From Medicago truncatula (taxonomy: Eukaryota > Streptophyta > Magnoliopsida > Fabales > Fabaceae): DNA of 64,000 nucleotides. Below the pieces are notes generated by a model that saw only the letters and a list, made by a program, of their open reading frames with translations, was not told the origin of the DNA and ran no database searches. The stretch covers positions 30,376,755 to 30,440,754 of the forward strand of contig NC_053048.1 in assembly GCF_003473485.1 (NCBI RefSeq). Direction: 5' to 3'. The translations under genes were made by a program, and so were the position numbers. The first letter of the stretch is position 1, and every line of letters begins with the position of its first letter. Below are positions 23,139 to 34,281 of this stretch, in pieces.

Positions 23139-23284
23139 CTTCCTTTGGTCTCATTTATAAACAACTTTTTACTTTTTAGATTCAATAAAGAAACGATGTA
23201 TATGGTCTATAATTGAGACTATATACCTCATTTATTCAATGAACCTAAATATGAAAGGTTGCTTATAATTGAGACCGATGAGAG
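23139..23284. mobile_element. Stowaway-like MITE in the GST-E promoter
   Basis: 146 bp with TA on both sides (23137-23138, 23285-23286) and inverted ends CTTCCTTTGGTCTCATTTAT / (inverted) CTCATCGGTCTCAATTATAA. It ends about 70 bp before the GST-E start codon and about 28 bp before its TATA box. A decayed counterpart sits at the same place in GST-F (about 25503-25680), so it predates the E/F duplication. Confidence 0.7.
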
Positions 23285-23312
23285 TATAATAATTGTCACG
23301 CAAGATCTGTCC

Positions 23313-23322
23313 CTATTTATAA
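23313..23322 (+). promoter_or_regulatory. TATA box of GST-E
   Basis: CTATTTATAA 33 bp before the ATG, at the same distance and with the same sequence as in GST-F (25697-25706). No ocs palindrome is present upstream of GST-E. Confidence 0.6.
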
Positions 23323-23354
23323 CGTTTTACAACACTAAGAATTCAAGAACTACA

Positions 23355-24165
23355 ATGGCTGCAATTGAAGAAGAGGTTCAGCTTTTGGGTGCAGTGGGAA
23401 GTCCATTTGTGATAAGGGTTCAAATTGCTCTAAAATTGAAGGGAATTGAACACAAATATGTTGAAGAAAAACTGGGCTATTTGAGTGAAACACTTCTCAA
23501 TTACAATCCAGTTTACAAGATGGTTCCAGTTCTTGTTCATAATGGGAAGCCTATTTCAGAATCACGTGTGATTCTTGAGTATATTGATGAGGCTTGGAAA
23601 CAAAACCCTATCTTGCCCAATGATCCTTATCAAAGAGCCTTGGACCGTTTTTGGTCTAAGTTCATTGATGACAAGGTAATCCATTTCTTATATCATAACT
23701 TATACGAATTCAAGCGTTTATAATAAGCGTTAAATTAAGTTTTTTATCGGTAAACTTTGTCCGATTTTATTTTCCGATCTATCTAAAGTTAATTTGTGCA
23801 ATCAGTGTGTGGCTGCTGCATGGAAATCTGTTTTTATACCGGATGAGAAAGAGCGCGAGAAGGCTCGCGAAGAATTATTCGAGGCTCTGCAGTTTCTTGA
23901 GAATGAGCTGAAGGACAAGTTCTTTGGAGGAGAGGAGATTAGCTTTGTGGATATTGCTGCTTCCTTCATCACTTTATTTCAAGATGTAGCAGAGTTTCTG
24001 TTGTTCTCCGGTGACAAATTTCCGAAGCTACACAAATGGAGTCAAGAGTTTTACAACCATCCAGTCGTCAAAGAAATTATGCCGACAAAAGAACAACAAC
24101 ATGGATTTTTCAAAGCTCGCGCTGCAAGCATTGCTGCTGCAAACAAAGCTGCTGCATCAAAATAG
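23355..24165 (+). CDS. GSTU: tau-class glutathione S-transferase (GST-E)
   Basis: Exon 1 is 23355-23675 and exon 2 is 23806-24165, with a 130-bp phase-0 GT-AG intron; 226 aa. N-terminus [19 protein letters not shown] (likely catalytic Ser16), [11 protein letters not shown], then [20 protein letters not shown]. The C-terminus is longer than in A and D, with an alanine-rich [10 protein letters not shown] shared in form with GST-F. The frame is open further up to 23259, but those 32 codons come from the MITE and leader; the chosen ATG matches the paralogues and follows a TATA box at 23313-23322. It lacks the ocs element found in front of GST-F. Confidence 0.93.
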
Positions 24166-24966
24166 ATTAGTATAAGTACTTGACTGTTTTGAGTTATTGG
24201 TTGTTTGAATTTCAGTTCAAATGGAATAATACTATGTGATTTCTCATGTGTCACAAAGGTCCTGAAAGAATATTGTTGTCATTTTCGCTATTTCAATCAA
24301 TGAAAGAATTGTTAACAAGTTGCATGTATGTATAAGATATATGTAATTTTCGTTATTTCAATAAAATATGGTTATGGCTATGAATCCAAATTGATCTAAG
24401 TGGTTTATAAATGAAGGGAATTGCTAACAAATTAAATGCCCTTACGGAACTTGTTAAGAAATCTAAAGAGAAAGTTTTATTTTGGTGTAGTCAAATTTCA
24501 AAAACAACTTAGTCAAACCTTCTTTGAATCATAAACAAGTGTCTGTAAATGAATACACTTTAGTTTATAAGAAGAATATATGGTCGTTAATAAATATGGA
24601 TTTTTATTTCAAGGGATGAAGTTCAAATCCTTTCCAAGACAATTGAAAAATGGTTGTTAATGTACTTCATAAGTTAACAAAATAGAATAACTAATGTAAA
24701 TGCATGTGTAGGTATCGTGTCTAACACCGAATACACATTTAATCTGATGTTTGAGTACTACATATCATACATAGTGAGGCTGCCCTCACAAGTAGACATT
24801 GTAATTGACGCCTCGCTTCAAATTAGTCGATTATTGAGTCAGGCATCAAGGTTTCAAAAAAAAGAAAGTTCTTACAATCTAACAAAACTTATGTTATTAG
24901 ATAAGTTCAGATAAGGATATTCAACATATGCACTAAGATAGTGTTTAAAAGAGTAATCTTCTATTG
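24166..24966. other. intergenic between GST-E and GST-F
   Basis: Duplicated downstream sequence: SINE tail at about 24600-24695 and a MITE-like piece at 24705-24775, both matching the GST-D downstream region. No gene. Confidence 0.55.
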
Positions 24967-24977
24967 AATAATATTTT

Positions 24978-25099
24978 TTTTTTAAGAAACCCATTTGGGG
25001 TTGGCCTAGTGGTTGGCTTGGGATCTTGGAGTTTGCTCCTCCAGAGGTCTCAGGTTCGATTCTCGATTCTTGGATTGGATACCGAGTTTTCAAAAAAAA
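24978..25099 (+). mobile_element. tRNA-derived SINE in the GST-F promoter
   Basis: About 122 bp with an A-box TGGCCTAGTGG and a B-box GGTTCGATTCTC, an A-rich 3' end, and a perfect 11-bp target duplication AATAATATTTT (24967-24977 and 25100-25110). The same place upstream of GST-E (about 22783-22800) is uninterrupted, which marks this as an insertion later than the E/F duplication. It is not a tRNA gene because the acceptor stem and 3' half do not fold as one. Confidence 0.85.
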
Positions 25100-25231
25100 A
25101 ATAATATTTTCTTAAGTTTTACAAGTGAAATTGTTAAATGCAGTTATTGTAGATCGAATCGAAGAATTAAAAAAATTTCAATCTAATAATACTGGTTGTT
25201 TGCCTTCTTAATCAAGACAACTGCAAAGAGG

Positions 25232-25251
25232 TGATGTAAGACCAGACATCA
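25232..25251 (+). promoter_or_regulatory. ocs/as-1-like element of GST-F
   Basis: TGATGTAAGACCAGACATCA, 446 bp before the TATA box CTATTTATAA (25697-25706). The surrounding TTAATCAAGAC...CATCAGC block matches the ocs regions of minus-strand genes H and I in the same orientation. Confidence 0.7.
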
Positions 25252-25738
25252 GCGACATGTGTTATGGAATATGAATTAAGTGTAGTCGACATAACTGGAA
25301 CTCATTAATTGTGTTCACATTCATGTGTTATCATATTCCCTTTATTATGAAAATTTACAATTTTCCGGATTCATAACTTAGCAGAAACTGGAAATAAATC
25401 TTAACAACAAAAATAGAATAGAATCAATGACTTTACTCAAAAAAGAATTTAATCAATATAATTAAATGAAATACATTAATTTCATTCGATATAATAATTG
25501 TCCTACTCTCTTCGATTATTACTATAAGTAAAAATTCTTTTTTCAAATTTATTGAATAATTAATTCTCTCAACAACAAAAAAAATTATTGAATAACTAAG
25601 GTATATGGTCTATAATATAGATCTGATACATCAATCATTCAATGAATTTGAAAAACGAATCTTTACTGGTGACCTGAGCAAGTACTTGATTCGTCCCTAT
25701 TTATAATTTGTTACATCACTAAGAATTGAAGTGCTACA

Positions 25739-26688
25739 ATGGCAACAATTGTGAAGCTTTTGGGTTCTGTGGGAAGTCCATTTGTGATAAGAGTTCAAAT
25801 TGCTCTGAAATTGAAGGGTATTGAATACAAATATGTGGAAGAAAAATTAGGCCATTTGAGTGAAACACTTCTCAGATACAACCCTATTTACAAGATGGTT
25901 CCTGTTCTTGTTCACAATGAGAAGCCCGTTTCAGAGTCTCGTGTGATTCTTGAGTATATTGATGAGACTTGGAAACAAAACCCTATCTTGCCTTCTGATC
26001 CTTACAAAAGAGCCTTGGATCGCTTTTGGGCCAAGTTCCTAGATGAGAAGGTAAATCCTAGTTATTAACAGTTATAATCTCATTAGCACGACACTTTTGA
26101 TGATCGAAGGTGTGTTCAGTGTCTGACAAAATATTGCCGTTGTGATGCTATTCTTGTGATATATCTTAAACCTATATATTTTGATAACGATTGAAGTAAT
26201 ATTTCTACGACTAACATGAACAGCCTAATGTGTGATCCATGCTAGAATTTATTTACCATGTCACTAAATGTAAACTTTGCTTATCCGGTTTTATTTTCCT
26301 ATCTATCTAACTTTATTTGTGCAATCAGTGTATGGCTGCTGCAGTGAAATCTCTTTTTATCACTGATGAGAAAGAACGCGAGAAGAGTCGTAAAGAATTA
26401 TTCGAGGCTCTGCAGTTTCTTGAGAATAAGCTGAATGACAAGTTCTTTGGAGGAGAAGAGATTGGTTTTGTGGATATTGCTGCTCTCTTCATCCCATTAT
26501 TCCAACAAGTAGCAGAGTTGCAGTTGGTCCCTGGTGACAAATTTCCGAAGCTACACAAATGGAGTCAAGAGTTTTACAACCATCCAGTCGTCAAGGAAAT
26601 TATGCCGACAAAAGAACAACAATTTGGCTATTTCAAAGCTCGCGCTGCAAGCATTGCTGCTGCAAACAATGCTGCTGCATCAAAGTAG
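25739..26688 (+). CDS. GSTU: tau-class glutathione S-transferase (GST-F)
   Basis: Exon 1 is 25739-26050 (104 codons) and exon 2 is 26329-26688, with a 278-bp phase-0 intron; 223 aa. The N-terminus MATIVKLLG is three residues shorter than its relatives, so the likely catalytic serine in SPFVIRV is Ser13 and the glutathione-binding Glu-Ser pair is 66-67. Exon 1 ends FLDEK. The C-terminal domain has [20 protein letters not shown] and ends [10 protein letters not shown]. The first helix after the intron has AAAVKSLF where the other plus genes have tryptophan before (K/M)S. Closest relative GST-E. TATA 25697-25706, ocs 25232-25251. Confidence 0.93.
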
Positions 26689-27226
26689 ATTATTATAGCG
26701 CGAGACTCTGAACTTGTAATGAAATTTGTACAAGTACTTGTGTGTTGGTGAGTTATTGTTTGTTTGGATTAAGTTCAAATGGAATTTATTGTTTATTATA
26801 ACGCCATTCAATGTGATGAATCAAAAGCTTGTAATATGTTGCTTTAATCAATCAATTAAAGACGGATGTGTTCCCTATAACTCTTCTGCGTCAATCTTTG
26901 CATTTCTAGTGTTAAGACAGTAACTCCAATAAAATAAAGAAACCATAAGCGCAAACAATGTATTCACGATATTTGGTAACAAAGTTCGGTCAATTGTGCC
27001 TACATCTCCGACTACAGTGCGGCTGCATACCACGTGGTGCTACGTCCCCCCGGCAACACACTCAACACTAAGTCTTCCGTAATCTCCTAAATGTTTGACA
27101 ACTATAACCTTAGATGTCACATGGAGAAATCTCTGATTACAAACTATGATTTTGAAATGAAACCCCAACAGCAAAAATCCGATGACAAATAATATTAATA
27201 ACAATCACAAACATGAAATTCTAAGT
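26689..27226. other. spacer between convergent GST-F and GST-G
   Basis: No gene. From about 27110 the sequence is the shared 3' flank of the minus-type GST genes. Around 26960-27080 is a more GC-rich piece (TTCGGTCAATTGTGCCTACA...) that looks repeat-derived but could not be assigned. Confidence 0.45.
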
Positions 27227-28186
27227 CTATTTTGAATCAAAGAGACTCTCATAGTGAGCTTTGAAGTAGGCAAAGAGAGGTTCTCTAGGAGGCATATTTT
27301 CCTTAACAATTGGATGGTTGAGAAATTCTTGGCTCCACTTCGAAAGTTTGGGACACTTTTCAGCATTCAACAATTGCAACCCTGTTATTTCTTGAATCAA
27401 AGGGATCCAAAAAGCTATGTACACAGCTGCAATATCCACAATTCCAATCTCCTCACCTCCAAAGAACTTGTCCTTCAACTCATTCTCAAGAATCTGTAGA
27501 GCCTCAATTGTTCCTTCAACATTCTTCTCGCGCTCTTTCTCATCATGAACGGTATGAACAGCTTTAATCGAAGCAGCTATGATCTGACCATTTCAAAAAT
27601 TTATTAGTAATTTACATGAGAAAAGTACGCGGCTGCGATTTGGACCGTGACATCATAAATGTAATTTTAAGTGTTTTATTCACAAGTCTTGCATTAGTAA
27701 TTTGCGCTTGAAAATACTTGATTTTATCAAAAAAATTACATCATACGTGATTGATGGATTTGTAACGCGAAGACAGTTAAAGCTCCATCAATCACATATG
27801 ATGTAATTTTTTTGATCAAATCAAGTATTTCAACGCTACTGCAATTTAAAATTCAGCGTATTTACCTTGTCGTCGATGAAGTTAGACCAAAATCGAGCCA
27901 AGGCTCTTTGGTATGGATCAGAAGGCAAGATAGGATTTTGTTTCCAAGTCTCATCAATATACTCAATAATCAAAAGGGACTCTGATATAGGCTTTTCATT
28001 GTGAACAAAAACTGGTATCTTTTTATAAACTGGATTATACTTGAGAAGAAGTTCACTTTTGTTGGCCATGTTTTCTTCAAGAAATTTGTATTCAATTCCC
28101 TTCAATTTTAGAGCAATCTGTACCCTGCACACAAATGGGCTTCCTATCGCTCCCAATAGCTTCACTTCTTCCTGATTTGTAGCCAT
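27227..28186 (-). CDS. GSTU: tau-class glutathione S-transferase (GST-G)
   Basis: Exon 1 is 28186-27866 and exon 2 is 27583-27227, with a 282-bp phase-0 GT-AG intron; 225 aa. The N-terminus [22 protein letters not shown] gives likely catalytic Ser16; [11 protein letters not shown] follows for glutathione binding. Exon 2 opens [17 protein letters not shown] and holds [22 protein letters not shown]. The last residues FDSK are one residue shorter in tail than in H and I. The intron contains a long hairpin (see 27713-27829). TATA-like CTATAAAAAAG at 28276-28266 and ocs at 28371-28390. Confidence 0.92.
27713..27829. repeat. long intronic hairpin in GST-G
   Basis: Two arms of about 46 nt (27713-27758 and 27784-27829) pair with about two mismatches around a 25-nt loop. 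Arm starts are AATACTTGATTTTATCAAAA and, inverted, AATACTTGATTTGATCAAAA. Weaker pairing continues outward to about 27700 and 27838. It may be a small MITE or simply a foldback; in RNA it would form a stem long enough for Dicer-like enzymes. No other copy of this arm was noticed in the window. Confidence 0.75.
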
Positions 28187-28370
28187 TGTAGCACTTCAAT
28201 TTTCTCTGACTTTAACAAACTATCAAGAAAATTTATTTATGAGTGTGAGATTTAAGGTACTGTGGCTTTTTTATAGAGTTTGGAAGATTAATTTAGTAAT
28301 TTTCAACCTACATGTTGTTGACTAGATGTGCAAAGGTTTTGCCTTTCCTATCAAGATAATGGACAAGAAG

Positions 28371-28390
28371 TGATGTAAGGGATTACACCA
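28371..28390 (-). promoter_or_regulatory. ocs/as-1-like element of GST-G
   Basis: TGATGTAAGGGATTACACCA, about 95 bp upstream of the TATA-like box at 28266-28276. Confidence 0.7.
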
Positions 28391-28859
28391 GCAATATACA
28401 TATAAAAATACTTAAGTGTAGTCAACATGAGAATGGATATTATTATTAATTGTATGCACATGTATGTATATATACACGTGGGAACAATTTAGACTATTGG
28501 GTGCCAGAGCCCCTTTTCTATTGAATTTTTCCTGAATAATATTTTATAATTTAATTAAATAGTTTGATATTATTTAATAGGAATTAAATATATATACAAA
28601 ATTACTTTTTTAATTTTTTTTATTAAACTAATTTCATAAATAAAATTTTTTATCAAATTAATGTGTATTATTATTTGATGTGATCCAATGAACTTTTAAA
28701 ATAAGGTGGATGAATTCAATTCATCTATAGTTTTAAATCGATCTATCCTAATGAATCCATTAGCCTATTTTTTGTTTGGTGGATGGATTAGATAGATAAA
28801 TCGATGGATGGCGGATTGATGGATAAATTGTCACCCTTAATTGGCATAGACAAGCTATC
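28391..28859. repeat. AT-rich spacer with a dispersed GGATGGATT-type repeat
   Basis: 28680-28850 (GGTGGATGAATTCAATTCAT ... GTTTGGTGGATGGATTAGAT) matches 39818-39990. No gene. Confidence 0.5.
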
Positions 28860-29170
28860 TATGCTAATTCAAGAAAAGGTGCAAGTCAATGTGTGGCATC
28901 CAGGATATCCAACATTGTTCTTGTGTTTTGCAGATAATTGTCTTTTGTTTACTCAAGTCAGATTGGTAAAATAGGTGCTAGAGAGTTTCTGTCAAGCTTC
29001 TAGCATGGAAGTCCGAATTCAGAAGTCTAGAATATCCATGTCTTCTGCTAATATCTCCTGGAATAAAGTAGATAAGTTTCCATCTATTGTTTATTTTACT
29101 CAATATTCTCAACTTGGAAGATATTTGGGTTTTCGTATGCTCTATGGGATTCACACTGCTTGAGCTGTGA
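28860..29170 (+). mobile_element. LINE reverse-transcriptase fragment
   Basis: The translation shows pieces of a plant LINE reverse transcriptase: LCFADNCLLFT (the active-site FADD box with Asp changed to Asn) near 28921-28955, then an FCQASSMEV segment, KSRISMSSANISWN and LGRYLGFRMLYG (to about 29145). Several stops interrupt the frame. It is a small relic on a different part of ORF2 from the remnant at 4.4-5.6 kb. Confidence 0.75.
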
Positions 29171-29301
29171 ATATTGTGATTCTTGGTAAACATGTATGGG
29201 AAATTATGTCTTCCCAACCCACCCCCTCTCCCTGATAGCTGGACTCGCCTATGACTAATTCTTCACCTCTATCCACCCACATGTTAAGCACGTGACGTGA
29301 C

Positions 29302-30094
29302 TGTTAGAACTCAATTGACAGTCACACATAGAGAAAGGGGGAGAGAACAAATGAAGATAAACTCCGTATATTGAAATGCAGGGCCGGACTTTGGGGTGTA
29401 AGGTGCTCAATGGAACTGGGTTTTCCTAAGATATGGGCCTAACAAAAAAATTATAACCTAGTAGTACTACTGCGCTATAAACAAAAATTCCTTATTCTCT
29501 TTCTCTCTGATACCACGCGTTCCATCACCATCACTGCATCAGACTTCCTTTTCTTCTTCCCCAATTTGATTTCATTTTCCTCTTCCGTTATCTTGTTTTA
29601 GGCCTATTAGAATTGGGTCCTCTTGCATTTGGTGTTAGGTGGGTGTTTTTTTGGGAGGGTGGTTTGAGGATCCTCATGTATACGGTAGTAATTTTCATCT
29701 TTGGGTGTATCGCATATATACGGTACATTGTATTTATCTTTTAAAAAATTTAAATAGAACATTATTCTCTTAAACAAAATACGTTTTTATTTTATTACAG
29801 GTCTCTTTTCACTTACAGAGTCGAGCCTCCAAATTCGTAGGAACGGACCTGTTGAAATGGAGTCAACTTGTGTGTGATACATGAGATGTGTTATCATATT
29901 TAAACTTTATAGAGTTCCTATTTAAAAGACTAACTATACACTTGAATCTGTAGTTAACTAACTTGTAATAGCTAACTCTAGTTATAGTTATTAACTATAA
30001 CTTCTCTAACTACTTTAACAACTACCAAATAACAACCTAACTAACTCTATGTAGTTACAAATAAATATACTTAAATCTGAATTATACACCAACA
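29302..30094 (-). mobile_element. Copia-like LTR interrupted by a hAT element
   Basis: The outer ends read TGTTAG... and ...CACCAACA, and on the minus strand the LTR opens TGTTGGTGTATAATTCAG, a common form of legume Copia LTRs. Without the nested hAT element and its extra 8-bp repeat it is about 310 bp. No primer site or internal region lies next to it, so it is probably a solo LTR. The 5-bp flanks (GTGAC, GTCAT) do not clearly match, so the ends are approximate. Confidence 0.55.
29379..29851. mobile_element. non-autonomous hAT element, 473 bp, with 8-bp target duplication
   Basis: A perfect 8-bp duplication TTGAAATG (29371-29378 and 29852-29859) and inverted ends CAGGGCCGGAC...TTTGG / CAGGTCCGTTCC fit the hAT superfamily. 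No transposase frame. It is nested in the Copia-like LTR and is therefore younger than it. Confidence 0.85.
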
Positions 30095-30488
30095 GTCATA
30101 CCTGTGTTAGACATGTGACAAAAGCTTAGCTGTCCTCCCTATTCTATGTTTTTAGGAGAGGGGTATGGTGCCAAACTATTCCTGATGGTCCAAGTATCAT
30201 CTAAGACTTCTCATGTGTCATTAAGATCCTACAATCTTCTGGTCCTTTTTTGCGTTTTCAATTCATGAAAAGACTGGAATTGGAAAAATGATTTTGAATT
30301 TTAACACTTCACATAATGTGTGAGTAAAGTATTCAAGCTTGAGTACTGCATACGTAATTTTCGAAATATAATATAGGTATGCTAATATCTTTCATGACAT
30401 CAAAGATATGCTTCTCAAGGATTAGAATGTCAAGATTCTTGATACTTTGTGCAAAGGGAATCAATGTGCATATATTTTAACTTTACAT

Positions 30489-30640
30489 CTATGAAGCACG
30501 GACACTCCTCAGATAAGGTATGTCACTTTGTTAGACACGTGTCGTGTCTAAATTATGCGATTTTCTAAATTTTGTATATGTGTCGGTGTGTCAGTATCCA
30601 TGTCGTGTTCGATGTCCGTGTCCGTATCCTTACTTCATAG
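30489..30640. mobile_element. MITE (about 152 bp) of the GST-D intron family
   Basis: Inverted ends CTATGAAGCACGGACACTCC and CTATGAAGTAAGGATACGGA, with a direct TTTACA on each side (30482-30487, 30642-30647). The interior is rich in GTGTCGTGTC motifs. Superfamily not assigned. Confidence 0.65.
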
Positions 30641-31265
30641 ATTTACATAGTACTAGTTGGCAGGCGCCTTGAGCCTGTTCCGGAAGTTTGATCGAATAGA
30701 TCCCAATTTTTTTATCCTTTTTAATCTTATGGTAAAGGTGAAGATTATGTGATAAACATCTTGAAACGTGTCTGAAACAATATTAGTTTGTATGATCTTG
30801 TTGGTGGTATTTTATTAGAAGAACTGAAGTCATTAGAAGTATTTAATTATTTAATCAAGATCAAATTTCATAATCTGAAGACATAAAAATGTTTTACCAA
30901 TGCATACATAACTTATCGAATAATATAAACTATCAAGGTTACAAGTGCAGATAGTTTCACCTATGCATACATACATACTAACGTACATACAAAACTTATA
31001 GAATAATATAAACTATCATATTTAGCTACCACATCAAGAGTTCTACTCGATCACATCAAATGTACGTGCAGCTACCAACTGAGATATGTGCTTACGGGAC
31101 AAAAATCCTTTTCTTTATTGATTGAAATATGAAAAATGACAACAATATTATTGATTTCTTCCTCATGGAAAAAACTACATACCAAAACTTATTATGAAAT
31201 GAAATCCCAACAGTAAAAACACAATGACAGAAAATAAGTGCTTTCACAAACTTGAAATTCTGAAT
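30641..31265. other. intergenic before GST-H 3' end
   Basis: AT-rich, no gene. The last 150 bp is the shared 3' flank of minus-type GST genes. Confidence 0.5.
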
Positions 31266-32155
31266 CTATTTAGAAGCAGAAACAAGGGCATCATATTTAG
31301 CTTTGAAAAATGCAAAAAGAGGGTCTCTAGCAGGCACATGTTCCTTCACAGCAGGATGGTTGAGAAATTCTTGGCTCCATTTGTAAAGCTTTGGATACTT
31401 TTCAGCATTGAACAATTTCAATTCAGCTATGTCTTGAATCAAAGGGATCCAAAAAGCTATGAACACAGCAGCAATATCCACAAAGTTAATCTCTTCTCCC
31501 CCAAAGTACTTGTTCTTCAGCTCATTCTCAAGAATCTGCAGAGCCTCGGTTGATTCTTCAACATTCTTCTGGCGCTCCTTCTCATCGTTAACAGCATAAA
31601 CAGCTTTGAATGAAGAGGTCACAATCTGATCATTTATTCGTAAATTTTTATGTTAGAAAATAATCAGCACAAACGTAACGATATAGAATATTCGACTTAG
31701 GTAACATTTTTTTAAAAAATATACGTGTCTGCGATCTGGGCTGTGACATCAAAATAAAAAAATTAAAATTTTTTGTGCATATCATCGTGATATATTACAA
31801 CGCGATCACAATATAAAAGCTTTAGAAAACTTACCTTGTCATCGATGAATTTCGACCAAAATCGAGCCAATGATTTTTGGTATGGATCAGACGACAAAAT
31901 GGGATTTTGTTTCCAAACCTCATCAATGTACTCAAGAATCACAAGGGATTCTGATATCGGCTTCTCATTGTGAACAAGAACTGGAATTTTCTTATGAACC
32001 GGATTGTATTTGAGGAGAAGATCACTTTTGTTTGTCAAGTCTTCTTTAACAAATTCGTATTCAATTCCTTTGAATTTGAGTGCAATCTGTACCCTGCAAA
32101 AAAATGGGCTTCCCACAACTCCCAAAAGTTTCACATCTTCCTGATTTGTAGCCAT
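31266..32155 (-). CDS. GSTU: tau-class glutathione S-transferase (GST-H)
   Basis: Exon 1 is 32155-31835 and exon 2 is 31625-31266, with a 209-bp phase-0 GT-AG intron; 226 aa. N-terminus [22 protein letters not shown]: the residue after SPF is phenylalanine instead of valine, next to the likely catalytic Ser16. [11 protein letters not shown] follows for glutathione binding, then in exon 2 [20 protein letters not shown] and FFGG-like [20 protein letters not shown]. It ends LVSASK. An in-frame ATG at 32200 would add 15 residues not found in the paralogues. TATA CTATAAAAGG at 32256-32247 and ocs at 32299-32318. Closest to GST-I. Confidence 0.93.
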
Positions 32156-32298
32156 TGATTGCAACTCAACAATTTTCTCTCTGACTTTATCAACTATCAA
32201 GGCAATTTTGTGTTAATGTGTGAGGTATTCCTAAGGTCTTGTGTGGCCTTTTATAGGAGTACATTGTTGCTTTCTCAATCAAGACGGTTGAAAAAAAG

Positions 32299-32318
32299 TG
32301 ATGCAAGACATTACATCA
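32299..32318 (-). promoter_or_regulatory. ocs/as-1-like element of GST-H
   Basis: TGATGCAAGACATTACATCA, 43 bp upstream of the TATA box at 32247-32256. It is embedded in a block (TTTCTCAATCAAGAC...ACATCAGC) shared with GST-F. Confidence 0.75.
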
Positions 32319-33108
32319 GCTAAATGTGTATAGAAAATAAATTAAGTTCTTAACCAAAAAAATAAATGAATTAAAGTGTATTGGACCAAACAATGGAAAT
32401 CATTAAATGTGTTCACATTTTTGTCAAAAAAAAAAAATTAATTGTGTTCATATGTATATATACGTGGGAACAATCTAGACCGTTGAGAATTGCTGTCATA
32501 TTGCCTTAACAACAAAAATAGAATAGAATCTGTATAATGTAATGAATCAATATACTTTAATGAAACACATCAATGTATTTACATGGGAGCTGATTCTCTC
32601 CTGTGATCGGAGAGTCCAATGAGATCTAAGCCATTTATTTTCTACTACTCCATGTGGGCCTTCAATATTGAAGTAATTGAATGGTATATTCTCTCCATTG
32701 AAAATTTCACTGGAGGGGATTTGCACCCGTATTTACATACTCCTTTTATACAATAAATCTTGTTTGGGTAGAATGAGATTTATTCTATGTTTGGAGAAAT
32801 TAATTTTTTACCAATTTGAAAATCTTTTACACTAAAATCTCAAAATCACAAAAATATACTCCAACCACTATATGATCACCTCCGACCACCGCCGACGAGC
32901 ACTCTAATGGCACCTCCAACCATCGCGGCCACCTGATCGTCAATAACCATGTGACGAACACCACTCCAACCATCAATGATGATCATACATTTATTTACCG
33001 GAAAAACCTCAATAGATGAACATACTTTTTATTTTGACAAGAGATGAACATACTCTTTTGAAGGAATATATGAACATACTTAATACTACTAGTTTTTATA
33101 TTTATTTA
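32319..33108. other. spacer with relic of a plus-type GST promoter
   Basis: 32505-32585 (AACAACAAAAATAGAATAG ... AATGAAACACATCAATGTAT) matches the proximal promoters of GST-E and GST-F, although no plus-strand GST follows here. The rest has no gene. Confidence 0.6.
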
Positions 33109-33257
33109 TTATTTTAAAAAGTTGAACATACAAAAAGGCCCCCAACAAAGAATAAATTAGAAATGATTATAAACAGATATCCTTTTTTTTATTTGCATAA
33201 ATTAAGCACATATTAAAAACCTACACCAAGACATAATAGTCTTTCACTTTTATTATG

Positions 33258-33473
33258 AAAGAACAAATAAATGAATCAATTCTCATTAAGTGCGATCAAA
33301 GTGATAGTACAACTTATATAGGAGAGGTGAAATACTATAGGAACTATGCTACACTAACTATATACTAACAATCACTCTAATTCAGTTAGGCAAATGTAAC
33401 TAACTGATAACTTGTATATCAAGTTATCTCTATATCTAGGATTTATCATCACTAATGTCTTCACTATGCAATA
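33258..33473 (-). mobile_element. Copia-LTR-like insertion in the USP-derived copy
   Basis: About 215 bp present here and absent from the matching place in USP intron 2 (42393). On the minus strand it has CTATATAAG and an AATGAGAATTGATTCATTTA stretch, typical of short legume Copia LTRs. The ends are not sharply defined. Confidence 0.4.
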
Positions 33474-34281
33474 ACTTTCATCCATTCATCTACTATTAAA
33501 AACGTACAAATGATTAATCGTATTAATGTCTTCAACCCTATATTGATCATCATCGCTTCAACATGTCTATATTGTTTTTCGATTGCCATGTTATTGGTAC
33601 AAACTTTCCACCATTGTTTATCGATGACTATTCCTCGTCAAAGAATTTGTGAGGAACACAAGGTGGGTTTTCTCTTCTCCATCTAATTTTTTCCATACGC
33701 AAAAATCGAAGATCGAACCCCTGTCCACTTACATAAGGGATTCAAGTCTCTTACCACTAACTAATTTATTGTTGATATGATTCAACATGTCCTTAACACT
33801 CTTGGATGTGTACAAGATGTCTCTAAAAATGTCTAAGGTGTTTCGAAACAAAAAAAAAAATTGTTTTGATGAAACACTTGTCTTTTCTGAATTGTAGTAT
33901 ATGTGTCGTATATACACTTGACTTGTCTGAATTGTGTGGTATATGTGTCGTATCTTGTTCGACAAGAGACAACTTTGTATTCATACTTTTAATCCTTTTA
34001 TGAACACCAAACAAACTTTTTTTCAATCGTTGTTTTAGAGTTTTGAAAAATATGAACGGTCAAAACTTTATTGAAGTCTCATGTGGATTCGATATTTGTT
34101 TTTGATGATAAACCGACATACTTACCGTGTTTGAAGATTTTAAAACAGAAAATTGAAAAACATCAAAACGGCACCTTAACAATTTTGAAACTTATATCGG
34201 AAAGATAGTATTGTTGTATTGATGATCCTAAATAATTTGATTTGGAAATACAAGCAATGGAAATGCACTAAGGTTACCTTT

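Noticed and set aside
24978-25099. Possible tRNA gene (A and B boxes)
   Set aside because: The boxes are there, but no acceptor stem closes and a target duplication flanks the piece. It is a SINE.
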